A stretch of 64,000 nt of DNA from Kofleriaceae bacterium (lineage in GTDB: Bacteria > Myxococcota_A > Polyangia > Haliangiales > Haliangiaceae), in the NCBI GenBank assembly GCA_025357755.1, contig JANXOP010000380.1, forward strand, positions 35,972 through 99,971, given 5' to 3'. The notes under the pieces were generated by a model. The model saw only the letters and a list, made by a program, of their open reading frames with translations. It was not told where the DNA came from and ran no database searches. Of the stretch, positions 1 through 8,822 are shown piece by piece. Every line of letters begins with the position of its first letter. The first letter of the stretch is position 1. The position numbers and the translations under genes were made by a program.

Positions 1-1
1 C

Positions 2-1213
2 CGCGACCTCGAGCGCGCGGTGATCGAGGGCGTCGTCGCGCTGAACGAGCGAGGCCAAGGCGAACGCGCGCACTCGACCTTCCCGCTGTTCCACGACGGT
101 ATCGGTAAGGCGTTCTGGGACAAGTACGGACTGGTCGCCGATCGCGTGCTCCACACCGAGGCGGGGACGTTCGCGCGGATCCAACCTGCGACGCGCCCAC
201 CCGAGGTCGTGTTGCTCGCGAATCATCGGATCCAGCCCGTGCCTGGCGTGATCGCGTTCGGCGCGTCGCCCGACAAGCGCGCGACCGCGTTCGCCTACGA
301 CGACAGGATCGAGGTGCGCACCGGCGGGGCCGTGACGACGCTCGCGTATCCGACGAGCTACCAGCACGCGCGTGCGGACAAGCGTGGCGCCACCAAGCTC
401 GGCAGCGGACGCAGCATGAACGTCCTCGCGCTGCACGTGCTGCCGGCCGGACGGGACGTCGTGCTCGTCAGCGACGAGGGTATCTACCTCCTGAACGGCG
501 CGGTCGGTGCGGCGAAGCGGCTCTATCCGCTGGACGACAACTTCGATGCGTACCTGGAGGATGATGGCGACGAAGCTCCGTTCTCGCTCGCGATGAAGTT
601 CGCGAACGCCGACATCTCGCCGAGCGGTGACCGGATCACCTGCGGCGCGATGTTCAAGCGGGGCGTGATGGCCGGCCTCGCGATCTTTCGCAACATCAAC
701 GGCGACTGGCGGCTCGACAACACGAGTCAGGCCGATGCGTTCTTCCCGATCCAGGCCGTGTTCCACGCGACCCGCCCACACATCGCGTTCGCGGCCTGCC
801 TCTATGCATCGCTCTCGAACGCGCTGAAGAACACCACCTTCCGGATCGATCTCGAGGGACTCGCACCGGGAGAGATCGAAGGGTTCGCGGGTGGTATCGC
901 GCAGGAGCCGGGTGTGGTCCAGACCATCGCCTCGTTTGGCGAGGGCTTCTTGCTCGGCTTCGATAACGGCTACGTCCGGTGGCTGGGCGTCGAGGAAAAC
1001 CTCCAGCTGTTCGGCTACGTGTTCGTCGGCGGCAGCATCAAGCACATCGACGTCATGGCCGATGGCAAGGGCTTCGTCGTCGCGAGCGATGCGGGCCTGG
1101 TCTCGACGTTCCGGCTCGCGAGCGAGGCCTCGCGCAACCTGATCGCGACGATGCCCGTCACCGACGAATCGCGCTACGCGTTCTTCCGGACCTATCAACC
1201 GCTGGTCTGGTAA
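2..1213 (+). CDS. Hypothetical beta-propeller-like protein, 5' end outside window
   Basis: The reading frame is open back to the left edge, so the gene is 5'-truncated; a GTG at position 20 is available but the frame before it also codes. The visible ~400 residues hold repeated short beta-rich blocks of the type found in WD40/PQQ-like propellers (for example 'FAYDDRIEVRTGG' and 'FLLGFDNGYVRWLGVEENL', which alternate with Gly/Asp turns). No signal peptide or catalytic motif is visible. The last 19 bases overlap the 3' end of the convergent sigma-factor gene. The function is unknown; the propeller assignment is an inference from repeat texture only. Confidence 0.75.
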   Translation, partial: RDLERAVIEGVVALNERGQGERAHSTFPLFHDGIGKAFWDKYGLVADRVLHTEAGTFARIQPATRPPEVVLLANHRIQPVPGVIAFGASPDKRATAFAYDDRIEVRTGGAVTTLAYPTSYQHARADKRGATKLGSGRSMNVLALHVLPAGRDVVLVSDEGIYLLNGAVGAAKRLYPLDDNFDAYLEDDGDEAPFSLAMKFANADISPSGDRITCGAMFKRGVMAGLAIFRNINGDWRLDNTSQADAFFPIQAVFHATRPHIAFAACLYASLSNALKNTTFRIDLEGLAPGEIEGFAGGIAQEPGVVQTIASFGEGFLLGFDNGYVRWLGVEENLQLFGYVFVGGSIKHIDVMADGKGFVVASDAGLVSTFRLASEASRNLIATMPVTDESRYAFFRTYQPLVW

Positions 1214-1764
1214 TCGCCGAACAGGTTCTCGACATTGCCACCGAGCGCGCTCACCGCGTCGCGTAGAAGATCGCGCGCGCGGGTCAACCGCGAGCGTGCG
1301 CTGCTCGGTTCGAGCTCGAGCGCGACGGCGAGCTCGGCTCCTGACAGGCCCTCCCAGTACGCGAGCTCGAGCGCGACTTGCGCGTCGATCGGGAGCTGGC
1401 GGAGTGCGGTCTGGAGCAGCTTGGACCGCTGGGCGCAAGCGACCCGCTCGCTCGGCGTCGTCCCGAGATCTGCGAACGAGGTGTGCGAGGTGTTGATCTC
1501 CCGCGACTTGTAGCGCGTGCGCAGGTGGTCGTAGAGCCGGCGCGTCGCGACCGCGAACAGGTAGCTGCGAAAGCTGCTTTCGATCCGATCGCGCGCTTCG
1601 ACACACGCGAGAAAGGTTTGTTGGATGAGATCCTCGACGTCATCGCCGAGCTTGCTGCGAAAGAACCGGCTGACGGCCGGAAAGTGCGTGGTCGCGAGCT
1701 GGTTGCCGGCCCGGGGGTCGCCCGCACGCCATTGCGCGAGCACTTCCCAGTCGGCGTCGTCCAT
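1195..1764 (-). CDS. ECF-type RNA polymerase sigma factor
   Basis: A 189-residue sigma-70 family protein of ECF size. Region 2 lies around residues 20-85 ('DDVEDLIQQTFLACVE', the usual core-binding helix followed by 'FRSYLFAVATRRLYDHLR'). Region 4 lies around residues 120-180 ('LPIDAQVALELAYWEGLS' then the helix-turn-helix 'SSARSRLTRARDLL'). The ATG at 1762-1764 is only 24 bp from the ATG of the divergent Ser/Thr kinase gene, so the two genes share a very short control region. ECF factors direct core polymerase to special promoters. In myxobacteria sigma/kinase neighbours are common, and a functional link with the kinase is an inference from position. No anti-sigma gene is adjacent. Confidence 0.9.
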   Translation of the reverse strand: MDDADWEVLAQWRAGDPRAGNQLATTHFPAVSRFFRSKLGDDVEDLIQQTFLACVEARDRIESSFRSYLFAVATRRLYDHLRTRYKSREINTSHTSFADLGTTPSERVACAQRSKLLQTALRQLPIDAQVALELAYWEGLSGAELAVALELEPSSARSRLTRARDLLRDAVSALGGNVENLFGDYQTSG

Positions 1765-1788
1765 CTCGTTCTATTATCACCCGCGCGG

Positions 1789-4260
1789 ATGGCCGACCAC
1801 GGAGATCTCGGCGAAGCGCGCCCGGTTTCGGGCGACCTGGTCGATCGCGTGCTCGAGGCCAAGGTCCGCACCGCGCTGTTCGGGCTGGCCGAGGAGATCA
1901 AGCTCGGCCGCCTGCGCGTCGAGGGCGTGCTCGGCCGCGGCGGGATGGGGGCGGTCGTCTCGGCGTTCGATCCGGTCCTCGATCGGTCGGTTGCGGTCAA
2001 GGCCTTGCACGCGACCCGCGGCGATCGAGACGAGTTGCTCCGCGAAGCGCGCACGCTCGCGAAGCTGTCGCACGCGAACATCGTCCCGGTCTACGACGTG
2101 ATCGACGCCGATGGCGAGCTCTACCTCGTGATGGAGCGGGTCGATGGCGGCGATCTGCGCGCGTGGTTGCGAGCCGGCGCGAGATCGTGGCGCGAGGTCG
2201 TCGCCGTGTTCGTCCAGCTCGGCAACGGCCTCGCCGCAGCGCACGAGCTCGGCATCGTCCACTGCGATCTCAAACCGGAGAATATCGTGGTCAGCGAGGG
2301 CCGGCCCCGGCTGATCGATTTCGGGCTGGCTAGCGATACGCGCGACGAGCCATCGCGCGCCGGCACGCGCGCTTACTTCGCGCCCGAGCGGCTCGCGGGT
2401 GGGGGCGGGAGCCGCGCGGCGGATCAGTACGCGTTCTTCGCGTCGCTCGCGGAGGCCCTCGACGGCATGCGGACGCCCGGATGGCTCGCGAAAGTCGTGC
2501 GACGAGGTCGCGCCGCTGACCCGGCCGCGCGCTATCCGACGATGACGGTCGCGGTCGGTGCGCTGACCCGGATGTCGCCGATCGCCAAGACCGCGATCGC
2601 GACCTCGATCGTCGCGGTGGCCGCGGTGATCGCAGTGCTCGCCGTTCCGCGCTCGGGAGAGGCGCCCTGTGAGGGTTCCGAATCGCTGATCGCGCGCACG
2701 TGGTCGCCGATCCGCCGCGCGAGCATCACGGTCCAGCTCCTCGCGACCGGCGCGCCCGCAGCCGACGCGATCGCCGCGCGGGTCGGTACGAGGCTCGATC
2801 GCTACGCCGGAGACTGGGTTCGCCTGCGAACCCAAAGTTGCGTCGCGACCCGCGTCCACCAGACCCAGAGCGAGGCGCTCCTCGACGGTTCGATGGCGTG
2901 CTTCGATCGCCAGCTGCTCGCGCTGGGCGGGGTCGCCGAGCTCTTGGCCGCACCCGATCGCAAGATCGCGGCGCGCGCCGACGGCACCCTCGACGAGCTC
3001 GGCAGTCTCGCGAGCTGCACCGATCCGACCGCGCTCGCGCAGGCGGTCGCGCTCCCTTCGGATCGCACGCGCTTGCACGAGCTGCAGACTCGGTTCGAGA
3101 CCGCGCGCAACCTCGAGCGCCGCGGCGATCACAAAGCTGCACTCGGCGCCGCCGATGCGTTGCTCGCGGAGGTCCAGACATTTGGCTTCGCACCGCTGAC
3201 CGCGCAGGTGCAAAAGCTCCGCGGCGCGATCCAGGTCACGCTCGGCGATCTGAAGACCGCGGAGGCGACGTTTCGCGCGGCGGTCTCCGCCGGTGCGCAG
3301 GCGCACGACGACAAGCTCGTCGCCGAGGTCTGGATCCGCGTGCTCGACCTGCTCGCGCAACAAGGGAGGTTCGACGAGGCCCTCACGCTCGAGCCGGTCG
3401 CGCAGGCGAGCGCCGAGCGCGTCGCCGACGAGCTCGCCGTGGCCGCGCGGCTCGCGAACACGCTCGGCGGCATCTACCTCGCGAAGGGGCGCTATCCCGA
3501 ATCGTACCGCGCGTACGCGAAGGCGTTCGCGCTCCAACAAAAGCTCGGCGCCGACGGCAATAGCGCGTACACCCCCGCGCTCGGAAACCTCGGGCTCGCG
3601 AAGTGGTACGCGGGTGACCTGAAGGGCGCGGTCACCGATCTCGAAGCGGCGCTCGTGCGGATGACCGCCGAGCTCGGACCCGATCACTCGAGCCTCGCGT
3701 ACGTCCACGAGAACCTCGCGGATATCGCGCACCAGCTCGGAGATACCGCGAAGGCGACCCCGCACTACGACGAGGCGATCCGGATCTGGTCGGCGAGCCT
3801 CGGCGCGGCCCACCCGAACCTCGCATACCCGTACGAGCAGCTCGCGCTCGTCGCGAAGGACGTTCGCGACTATCCGGCGGCGCGGCACGCCGCGATGCAC
3901 GCGCTCGCATTGCGCGAGACCGGGCTCGGTCCCGAGCACCCGCTCGTCGCACAAACTCTGACCGTGGTCGCAGAGGTCGAGCTCGCCGATGGTGATCCGG
4001 CGGCGCAGCGCCGCGCGCAGGCCGCGATCGTTCGTGCTCTCCAGATCCTCGACAAGCTCGGTGAAGCGGGCCGCCGCCAGCGGCCCTACGTACTCGAGGC
4101 GCGCGCGCACCTCGCGGACCTCCGTCACGATCTGTCAGGTGCACTGAGCGACCGCCGTGCTGCGCTCGCTCTCTGCGAAGTCCTACTCGGCCCCGATCAT
4201 GCCGATACAGCACGCGCGCGTGCCGCCGTGGCAGAAGCCGAGAAGCACGCACGCAACTGA
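1789..4260 (+). CDS. Transmembrane Ser/Thr protein kinase with TPR ectodomain
   Basis: An 823-residue Hanks-type kinase. The start is the ATG at 1789 because it precedes the kinase fold by ~40 residues and falls just outside the divergent sigma gene; the frame is open upstream but is antisense to that gene. Visible motifs are the glycine loop 'LGRGGMGAV' (49-57), Lys71 in 'VAVKAL', the catalytic loop 'VHCDLKPEN' (157-165) and 'DFG' at 177-179. The usual Arg of HRD is Cys159, which makes this a non-RD kinase. One membrane segment lies near residues 266-285. The outside part has a four-Cys domain and then TPR / kinesin-light-chain-like repeats to the C terminus. The kinase at 51747-54572 has the same layout. 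Ligand and substrates are unknown. Confidence 0.92.
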   Translation: MADHGDLGEARPVSGDLVDRVLEAKVRTALFGLAEEIKLGRLRVEGVLGRGGMGAVVSAFDPVLDRSVAVKALHATRGDRDELLREARTLAKLSHANIVPVYDVIDADGELYLVMERVDGGDLRAWLRAGARSWREVVAVFVQLGNGLAAAHELGIVHCDLKPENIVVSEGRPRLIDFGLASDTRDEPSRAGTRAYFAPERLAGGGGSRAADQYAFFASLAEALDGMRTPGWLAKVVRRGRAADPAARYPTMTVAVGALTRMSPIAKTAIATSIVAVAAVIAVLAVPRSGEAPCEGSESLIARTWSPIRRASITVQLLATGAPAADAIAARVGTRLDRYAGDWVRLRTQSCVATRVHQTQSEALLDGSMACFDRQLLALGGVAELLAAPDRKIAARADGTLDELGSLASCTDPTALAQAVALPSDRTRLHELQTRFETARNLERRGDHKAALGAADALLAEVQTFGFAPLTAQVQKLRGAIQVTLGDLKTAEATFRAAVSAGAQAHDDKLVAEVWIRVLDLLAQQGRFDEALTLEPVAQASAERVADELAVAARLANTLGGIYLAKGRYPESYRAYAKAFALQQKLGADGNSAYTPALGNLGLAKWYAGDLKGAVTDLEAALVRMTAELGPDHSSLAYVHENLADIAHQLGDTAKATPHYDEAIRIWSASLGAAHPNLAYPYEQLALVAKDVRDYPAARHAAMHALALRETGLGPEHPLVAQTLTVVAEVELADGDPAAQRRAQAAIVRALQILDKLGEAGRRQRPYVLEARAHLADLRHDLSGALSDRRAALALCEVLLGPDHADTARARAAVAEAEKHARN

Positions 4261-4399
4261 TGGCTGTGACCGGCGGGGCGTCGACACGTGAGCACTCGGT
4301 GAGAGCGCGGTGAAGGACGATCGCGTCCTTGATCATGGGCGACAATGGGCTCTAACCGGCTAGTCCGTTGATCGCGTTTTCATCTCATAGGGAGTTTTC

Positions 4400-5461
4400 A
4401 TGGTTCGTTCGCGCTTCTCTCGATTCTCACGCATTGCACTCGTTCTAGCGTCGCTAGCCGTTGCGAGTCCGTCGTTCGCCGATGGAGGTAAGGCTTCGGC
4501 CACGATCTCGATCAAGGCCGATGTCAGCGCCAAGGGAACCGCGCAAGCGACCTCGGGCGATGCCGCCTACGCAGCGGGCAAGTTCGACGTCGCACTGGCC
4601 GCATACGGTGCGGGCTTCGCGACTGCCCGTGACAGCGCCTTCATCTATGCGATGGCGGAGTGCCACAAGGCGCTGGGACACAAGGACGACGCACAGGCGA
4701 TGTTCAAGATGTACCTGGGCGCATCGAACAGCGCGACCGCGAAGTACAAAGGAGACGCCGAAGCCGAGATGGGCGTGGTCGCGAAGGGCAGCAAGTCCGC
4801 GGTCGGCGGTGTCCTCGGCAGCGTCAAAGATACGACCACGAAGATCGTCACCGACGTTGGCGGCGGTGTGTATTCGGTCGCCAAGGTCTCGATCTCGTCG
4901 TCGGTGAGCGCGTCCGCAAAGGCGTCGGCGAAGGCTGGCGACGACGCGTATGCCGCCGGCAAGTTCGAGGACGCAGCGAAGAGCTATGCGGAGGCGTATA
5001 CGAGCTCGCAGCAGGCTGCCGCGCTCTACGCCGAGGCTCAAGCCAAGGCTCAGGCAGGTCATGGAGTGGAGGCCAAAGGAGCGCTCGCCGGCTACCTCGT
5101 CGCGCAGCCGAACGGCACGTACGCCAAAGATGCGCAGACCCTGTTGCTCGCGCTCGGCGGTCGCGCCCAACTCGCGACGAAGGTCTCGGTGAAGGCGAAG
5201 GTCGCCGCGGACGTTAAGGCCAAGGCCGAGATCGGAGACAGTGCGATGGCGGCCGGCAAGTTTGTCGATGCTGCCAATGCATATGGCGAGGCATACGCGA
5301 AGAAGTCCGATGCCGCGCTCCTCTATGCGAAGGGCATGGCGCAATTCTATGCGGGCATGACGGCAGAAGCCGCAACCTCGTTGAAGGCCTACCTCGCGGC
5401 GAGTGGCTCGCTCGAGTTCAAGGCGAGCGCGGAGGCGACGCTACACGCGAGCGCGGCCTAG
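4400..5461 (+). CDS. Secreted protein with three TPR-like repeat modules
   Basis: A 353-residue protein with a clear Sec signal peptide: basic start, hydrophobic core 'IALVLASLAVAS' and cleavage near 'SFA-DGG'. The ATG at 4400 is preceded by an AGGGAG-type ribosome site at about 4388-4394. The mature part is one module repeated three times, near residues 50-140, 165-260 and 270-353. Each module begins with a Ser/Lys/Val-alternating stretch ('KVSVKAKVAADVKAKAE' type), then 'GDxAYAAGKFxxA', then an Ala-rich helix pair ending in 'YLxAS'. The helical half resembles TPRs used for protein-protein contacts. The family is not recognised. The 3' end overlaps the convergent membrane-protein gene by 21 bp. 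Confidence 0.85.
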   Translation: MVRSRFSRFSRIALVLASLAVASPSFADGGKASATISIKADVSAKGTAQATSGDAAYAAGKFDVALAAYGAGFATARDSAFIYAMAECHKALGHKDDAQAMFKMYLGASNSATAKYKGDAEAEMGVVAKGSKSAVGGVLGSVKDTTTKIVTDVGGGVYSVAKVSISSSVSASAKASAKAGDDAYAAGKFEDAAKSYAEAYTSSQQAAALYAEAQAKAQAGHGVEAKGALAGYLVAQPNGTYAKDAQTLLLALGGRAQLATKVSVKAKVAADVKAKAEIGDSAMAAGKFVDAANAYGEAYAKKSDAALLYAKGMAQFYAGMTAEAATSLKAYLAASGSLEFKASAEATLHASAA

Positions 5462-6043
5462 AAAGATCGAAGCGCCCGCGGCCAGCACGGCACCGAGTGC
5501 GTAAGCGCCGAAGCCGTATGACAGCGTCGAGTCGCGCAAGTCGCCCGTCATCACGACCAGCGGAACGAGTGCCCCCACGATGGGCATCACGATCAGAGCG
5601 AGCCGCGTACGCCTGGTCGGAAGCCTGCCGTCCAAGGCTCGTATTCCAGCGCGAGCCGCGATGACCGCCGTCGCCAGGCCCGCGAAGAGACCGAACGTCA
5701 GCACGAACCAATCAACGAAGTCTCGAACGTGGCGGATGGCGACGACGAACAAGATCGTCACGTCGTACTCGCAGCGCCAGATCGGGGCTGCAACGGGTCT
5801 GCCCTCCAGGTGCCGTTGATACTGGTCGAGCTCGTTCACCCCCAGATCCGTCCCGCATACCTCGCCGGCCAGGAGCCCTTGATGCATGGTCAAGTGGCCG
5901 TCACGTCGGTCCTCGAACCAATGGAGGGACAACGACCCGTAGGTCAGGACGAGCGCCGCGACCAAGAGACCAAATCCCGCCTTGCGTGGTGTCGCGTGCA
6001 CGTTGCGAGAACCTAGTCGGTCGACCCGAACGTAGTGCGCCAA
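5441..6043 (-). CDS. Hypothetical four-helix membrane protein
   Basis: A 200-residue protein with four predicted membrane segments: about residues 23-43 ('GFGLLVAALVLTYGSLSL'), 108-130 ('WFVLTFGLFAGLATAVIAA'), 145-165 ('LALIVMPIVGALVPLVVM') and 175-195. A ~60-residue hydrophilic loop with two cysteines sits between the first and second segments. No enzymatic motif is visible and I do not recognise the family. The 3' end overlaps the end of the convergent secreted-repeat gene. The first ATG at 6041-6043 was kept because membrane segment 1 follows closely. Confidence 0.6.
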   Translation of the reverse strand: MAHYVRVDRLGSRNVHATPRKAGFGLLVAALVLTYGSLSLHWFEDRRDGHLTMHQGLLAGEVCGTDLGVNELDQYQRHLEGRPVAAPIWRCEYDVTILFVVAIRHVRDFVDWFVLTFGLFAGLATAVIAARAGIRALDGRLPTRRTRLALIVMPIVGALVPLVVMTGDLRDSTLSYGFGAYALGAVLAAGASIFLGRARV

Positions 6044-6516
6044 TCACTGTTCCGTGCGCGCCATCCGACACGTTTGTCACTGACCGGTCCATCGAGGTTC
6101 CACTGACCGATCTGACCGATGGAAGGTTCACGACTTGCGTCTGGCAAGCGCGTTGCACATCCCATCCGCAATGCTTCGCATCTTGACCGCTCTGCTCCTC
6201 GTCGCCCGTGATCACGGCACGAACGCCACCCCCGATGCTGGACCGAGTCCCGACGCGGTCACGACGGACGCGCAAGGTGGCGTCACGCGGCGTTGATCGC
6301 ACGAGAACGCTGCTCGATGCGCCAGCGTCTCTGGCCACACGGCCACGATCCAGTGCACCGCGAACATGCCGAAGGTCACGACCCTCTTGAACGTGACGCC
6401 GTAACTGGTCCTCCCAGGCGCCAGTGAAACGTCGAGGGCTGGAACCCCGAGGGACCATCACGCGTCCCGGTTGCTGGAGTTAACCGGGGCACAGTGCCTG
6501 CATACGAAGCACTTCA
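6044..6516. other. Gap with a possible decayed lipoprotein gene
   Basis: No convincing full gene is visible. On the plus strand an ATG at 6171 starts a 41-codon frame (to 6296) with a hydrophobic start ('MLRILTALLLVA') and a Pro/Asp/Ala linker ('TPDAGPSPDA') typical of myxobacterial lipoproteins, but there is no lipobox cysteine and a TGA ends it. The same frame stays open again for a stretch after the stop. It is probably a decayed gene start; this is a weak call. Confidence 0.3.
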
Positions 6517-6918
6517 ATGAACATCTCACGTCACGTAGTTCTCGCTCTGTTCTTGCTCGTCGGGTGCGGCAAGAAAGACAAGCCTGCCGAGCAGTCCGCC
6601 ACCGAGCAGCCGTCGGCAAAAGTCGCTGCTGGCGCAACCGCAACCGCAACCGCGCCCGCAGCGGCAGCCGGAGCGGCGAGCTGTCTGAACCCCGATGGAT
6701 CGATCTGCACCGACTACGCAGATGCCGCGATCGCTAAATCGCAATGCGATCTGATCAGCGGCAAGCTCGCGAACACGAGCTGCGCTACGACGAGCAAGCT
6801 CGGTGGCTGCACGCTCGCCAACCACAAGCACCTGACCTACTACCCGGGAACCGATACGATCGACGCGGCGTTTGCCAAGGGCGACTGCACGTCGATGTCC
6901 GGCACCTGGGAGCCGTGA
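6517..6918 (+). CDS. Small Cys-rich lipoprotein
   Basis: A 133-residue protein with a lipoprotein signal: 'MNISRHVVLALFLLVGC' with the lipobox 'LVGC' placing the lipidated Cys at 17. An Ala/Thr-rich linker (residues 35-55) follows, then a compact domain with six cysteines ('SCLNPDGSICTDY', 'SQCDLI', 'TSCATTS', 'GGCTLAN', 'GDCTSMSGTW'), probably disulfide-bonded in the periplasm. It ends 8 bp before the convergent BlaR-like gene. No known family was recognised. Confidence 0.85.
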   Translation: MNISRHVVLALFLLVGCGKKDKPAEQSATEQPSAKVAAGATATATAPAAAAGAASCLNPDGSICTDYADAAIAKSQCDLISGKLANTSCATTSKLGGCTLANHKHLTYYPGTDTIDAAFAKGDCTSMSGTWEP

Positions 6919-6925
6919 GCGCGGG

Positions 6926-8821
6926 TTAGCGAGCGAGCGCGGCCGTCGCGAGCTTGGCGAAGAGCGGCGCCGCTGCCGCACCGCCATAGCTCGTGGTCCC
7001 GTCGACACCGACGAGGATCACGTAGCGCGGCGCATCGGCAGGCACGATGCCGATAAAGCTCGCGTAGTAGCGCTCTGGGACCGACGTCTCTGCGGTGCCG
7101 GTCTTGCCGATCACGCGAACGCCCGCGACCGCTGCTGCCTGACCGGTACCGGCGGCCGTGTTGACCACGCGGTCGAGCATCGCGTGGACCGCCTGCGCCG
7201 TGCCCACCGACATCACGCGCTCGGCGTGTCCGTCGAGCCCGCGATATACGCCCTCGTTCGCGAACGCGGTGTATGCGGAGGCGAGCGCGAGCGGCGTGGT
7301 CAACGAACCTTCCCCCGCGGCGAGCGTCGCCCCCGCGAACGTACGCGTATCGATGTGCTCGGGCGCGGGTAGATGAAACCGGCGTAGGGCTTCGCCCAGC
7401 CGATCACCGAGCGGCTCCGCGAGCTTCGCGGTGCAGACGTTCGAGGACACGGCGAGGATCTCGCCCAGATCGAGCACGCCGTGCGCAGCCGAGTCCGACA
7501 TCTTCTTGTCGCCGTACATACGCGTTCCCTGATCGCAGTCGATCGTGGTCGCGGGCGTCGCGATCCCCGCTTCGAGCGCCGCCGCGACCGTGAACGGCTT
7601 CATCGTGGAGCCATTGACGCGAGGCGTACGGACGTCGAGCCCGCCACGCGAGGCGAGGGCGACGATGCCACCGGTCTTGGCATCGAGCACGACCACGAGG
7701 CCCCCCGTGCCCTTGAAGTCCGTGACCGAGCGGCCGAGCTCGGCCTCGAGCGTCGCCTGGAACGCCGGATCGTTGGCGCCCATGGCAACCGGAGAGCCCA
7801 TCGGGGCTGCGGCTGCGGGTCGTGCGGCCCCCGCGTCGGGTGACATGCATGCGGACAGGGCGGCGATCGCACCGAGGCCCGCGCAGACGAGCGAGGCCGT
7901 GCGCGCACCCGCGGCGCGCCGCGAGCGATCATCGAAGAGCGCAACCACGCGGGCCTCGAAGCGCGAGGGTTCCGCCATCGCGAGCGCCGCGAATGCGACA
8001 GGTTGCCCGGCCGCGATCTCGACGAGGTGCTCGGCATACGTCGACGCCCGCGTCCCCGCGCGCAAGACCGCATCATCCGCGGCGTGCTCGCGCTCGGCGC
8101 GCAGCTGGCGGGCTGCGATCCAGACGAGCGGGTTGATCCAATGCAGCGCACACGCGAGGTGTGCGAACAGCTGCGTCAGCCCATCGCGCCGACGCACGTG
8201 CGCGAGCTCGTGCAACAACACGACGCGCCAGCGTTCGTTCGTCCAGTGTTTTGACCTCGTCGGCACGACGACGGCGGGCGCGAATGTACCAGCGACGATC
8301 GGCGCCTCGAGCTCGTCGCTGACGATGATCGGCGGCGGTTCTCCGCGCCCACCGAGCGCGTACCAGGTCGCGAGCAGCATGGGTGCCGTCCCGGGCGCGC
8401 CGCGGCGAACGAGACGCCGCGCTCGCAAAGCGCCGACCGCGGCGCGTGCGCCGATGCCAAGTGCGCCGAGCGCCCACGCTGCGAGTGCGATCGCACCCCA
8501 CGCGATCGAGCGCGGCGCATGCGTGGTCGCGGTCCCTTCAGCGTTGGTTGGTGCGCTCGTCACCGCCAGGCCTTCAGGCTCGGCCACCGGCGCGACTGGT
8601 GCTCGGACGAGCTCGCGCGCCGCGGACGACAACCGATGGGTGACCGACGACGGCGCGAGCAGGTGGAACACGGGTAACGCAGCCGTCGCGAGCAATGTCG
8701 CCGCGAGCACGAGCGAGCGAAGTGCGGCCGACGAGCGCGCGAGCAGGCGCACGAGCAGTAACCCGAGGGCGAGCACGAATGCACCCCGCGCGATGGTCAG
8801 GATGATGAAGACGATCGACAT
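6926..8821 (-). CDS. BlaR1/MecR1-like M56 metalloprotease fused to penicillin-binding transpeptidase domain
   Basis: A 631-residue membrane protein. The N-terminal part has membrane helices (residues 1-55 and 105-130) and an M56 peptidase domain with the zinc motif 'HELAH' at 204-208 and a following 'EREHAADD'. After a hydrophobic stretch near 308-326 there is a class B PBP/FtsI-like transpeptidase domain with all three penicillin-binding motifs: S405-T-M-K408, S459-S-N461 and K573-T-G575. In BlaR1/MecR1 a beta-lactam acylates an external sensor domain and the inner-membrane protease then inactivates BlaI/MecI. The order here fits that scheme, but the sensor resembles a PBP more than the class-D-lactamase-like sensor of classical BlaR1. 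The start ATG (8819-8821) follows the repressor stop by one base, so the two are co-transcribed. Confidence 0.9.
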   Translation of the reverse strand: MSIVFIILTIARGAFVLALGLLLVRLLARSSAALRSLVLAATLLATAALPVFHLLAPSSVTHRLSSAARELVRAPVAPVAEPEGLAVTSAPTNAEGTATTHAPRSIAWGAIALAAWALGALGIGARAAVGALRARRLVRRGAPGTAPMLLATWYALGGRGEPPPIIVSDELEAPIVAGTFAPAVVVPTRSKHWTNERWRVVLLHELAHVRRRDGLTQLFAHLACALHWINPLVWIAARQLRAEREHAADDAVLRAGTRASTYAEHLVEIAAGQPVAFAALAMAEPSRFEARVVALFDDRSRRAAGARTASLVCAGLGAIAALSACMSPDAGAARPAAAAPMGSPVAMGANDPAFQATLEAELGRSVTDFKGTGGLVVVLDAKTGGIVALASRGGLDVRTPRVNGSTMKPFTVAAALEAGIATPATTIDCDQGTRMYGDKKMSDSAAHGVLDLGEILAVSSNVCTAKLAEPLGDRLGEALRRFHLPAPEHIDTRTFAGATLAAGEGSLTTPLALASAYTAFANEGVYRGLDGHAERVMSVGTAQAVHAMLDRVVNTAAGTGQAAAVAGVRVIGKTGTAETSVPERYYASFIGIVPADAPRYVILVGVDGTTSYGGAAAAPLFAKLATAALAR

Positions 8822-8822
8822 C

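Noticed and set aside
1378..1788. Upstream extension of the first kinase frame to 1378
   Set aside because: It runs antisense through the sigma factor gene and has no kinase homology; ATG 1789 is better.
1777..4128. 783-codon open frame antisense to the first kinase
   Set aside because: Arg/Glu/Leu shadow typical of high-GC antisense frames; the sense frame holds all kinase motifs.
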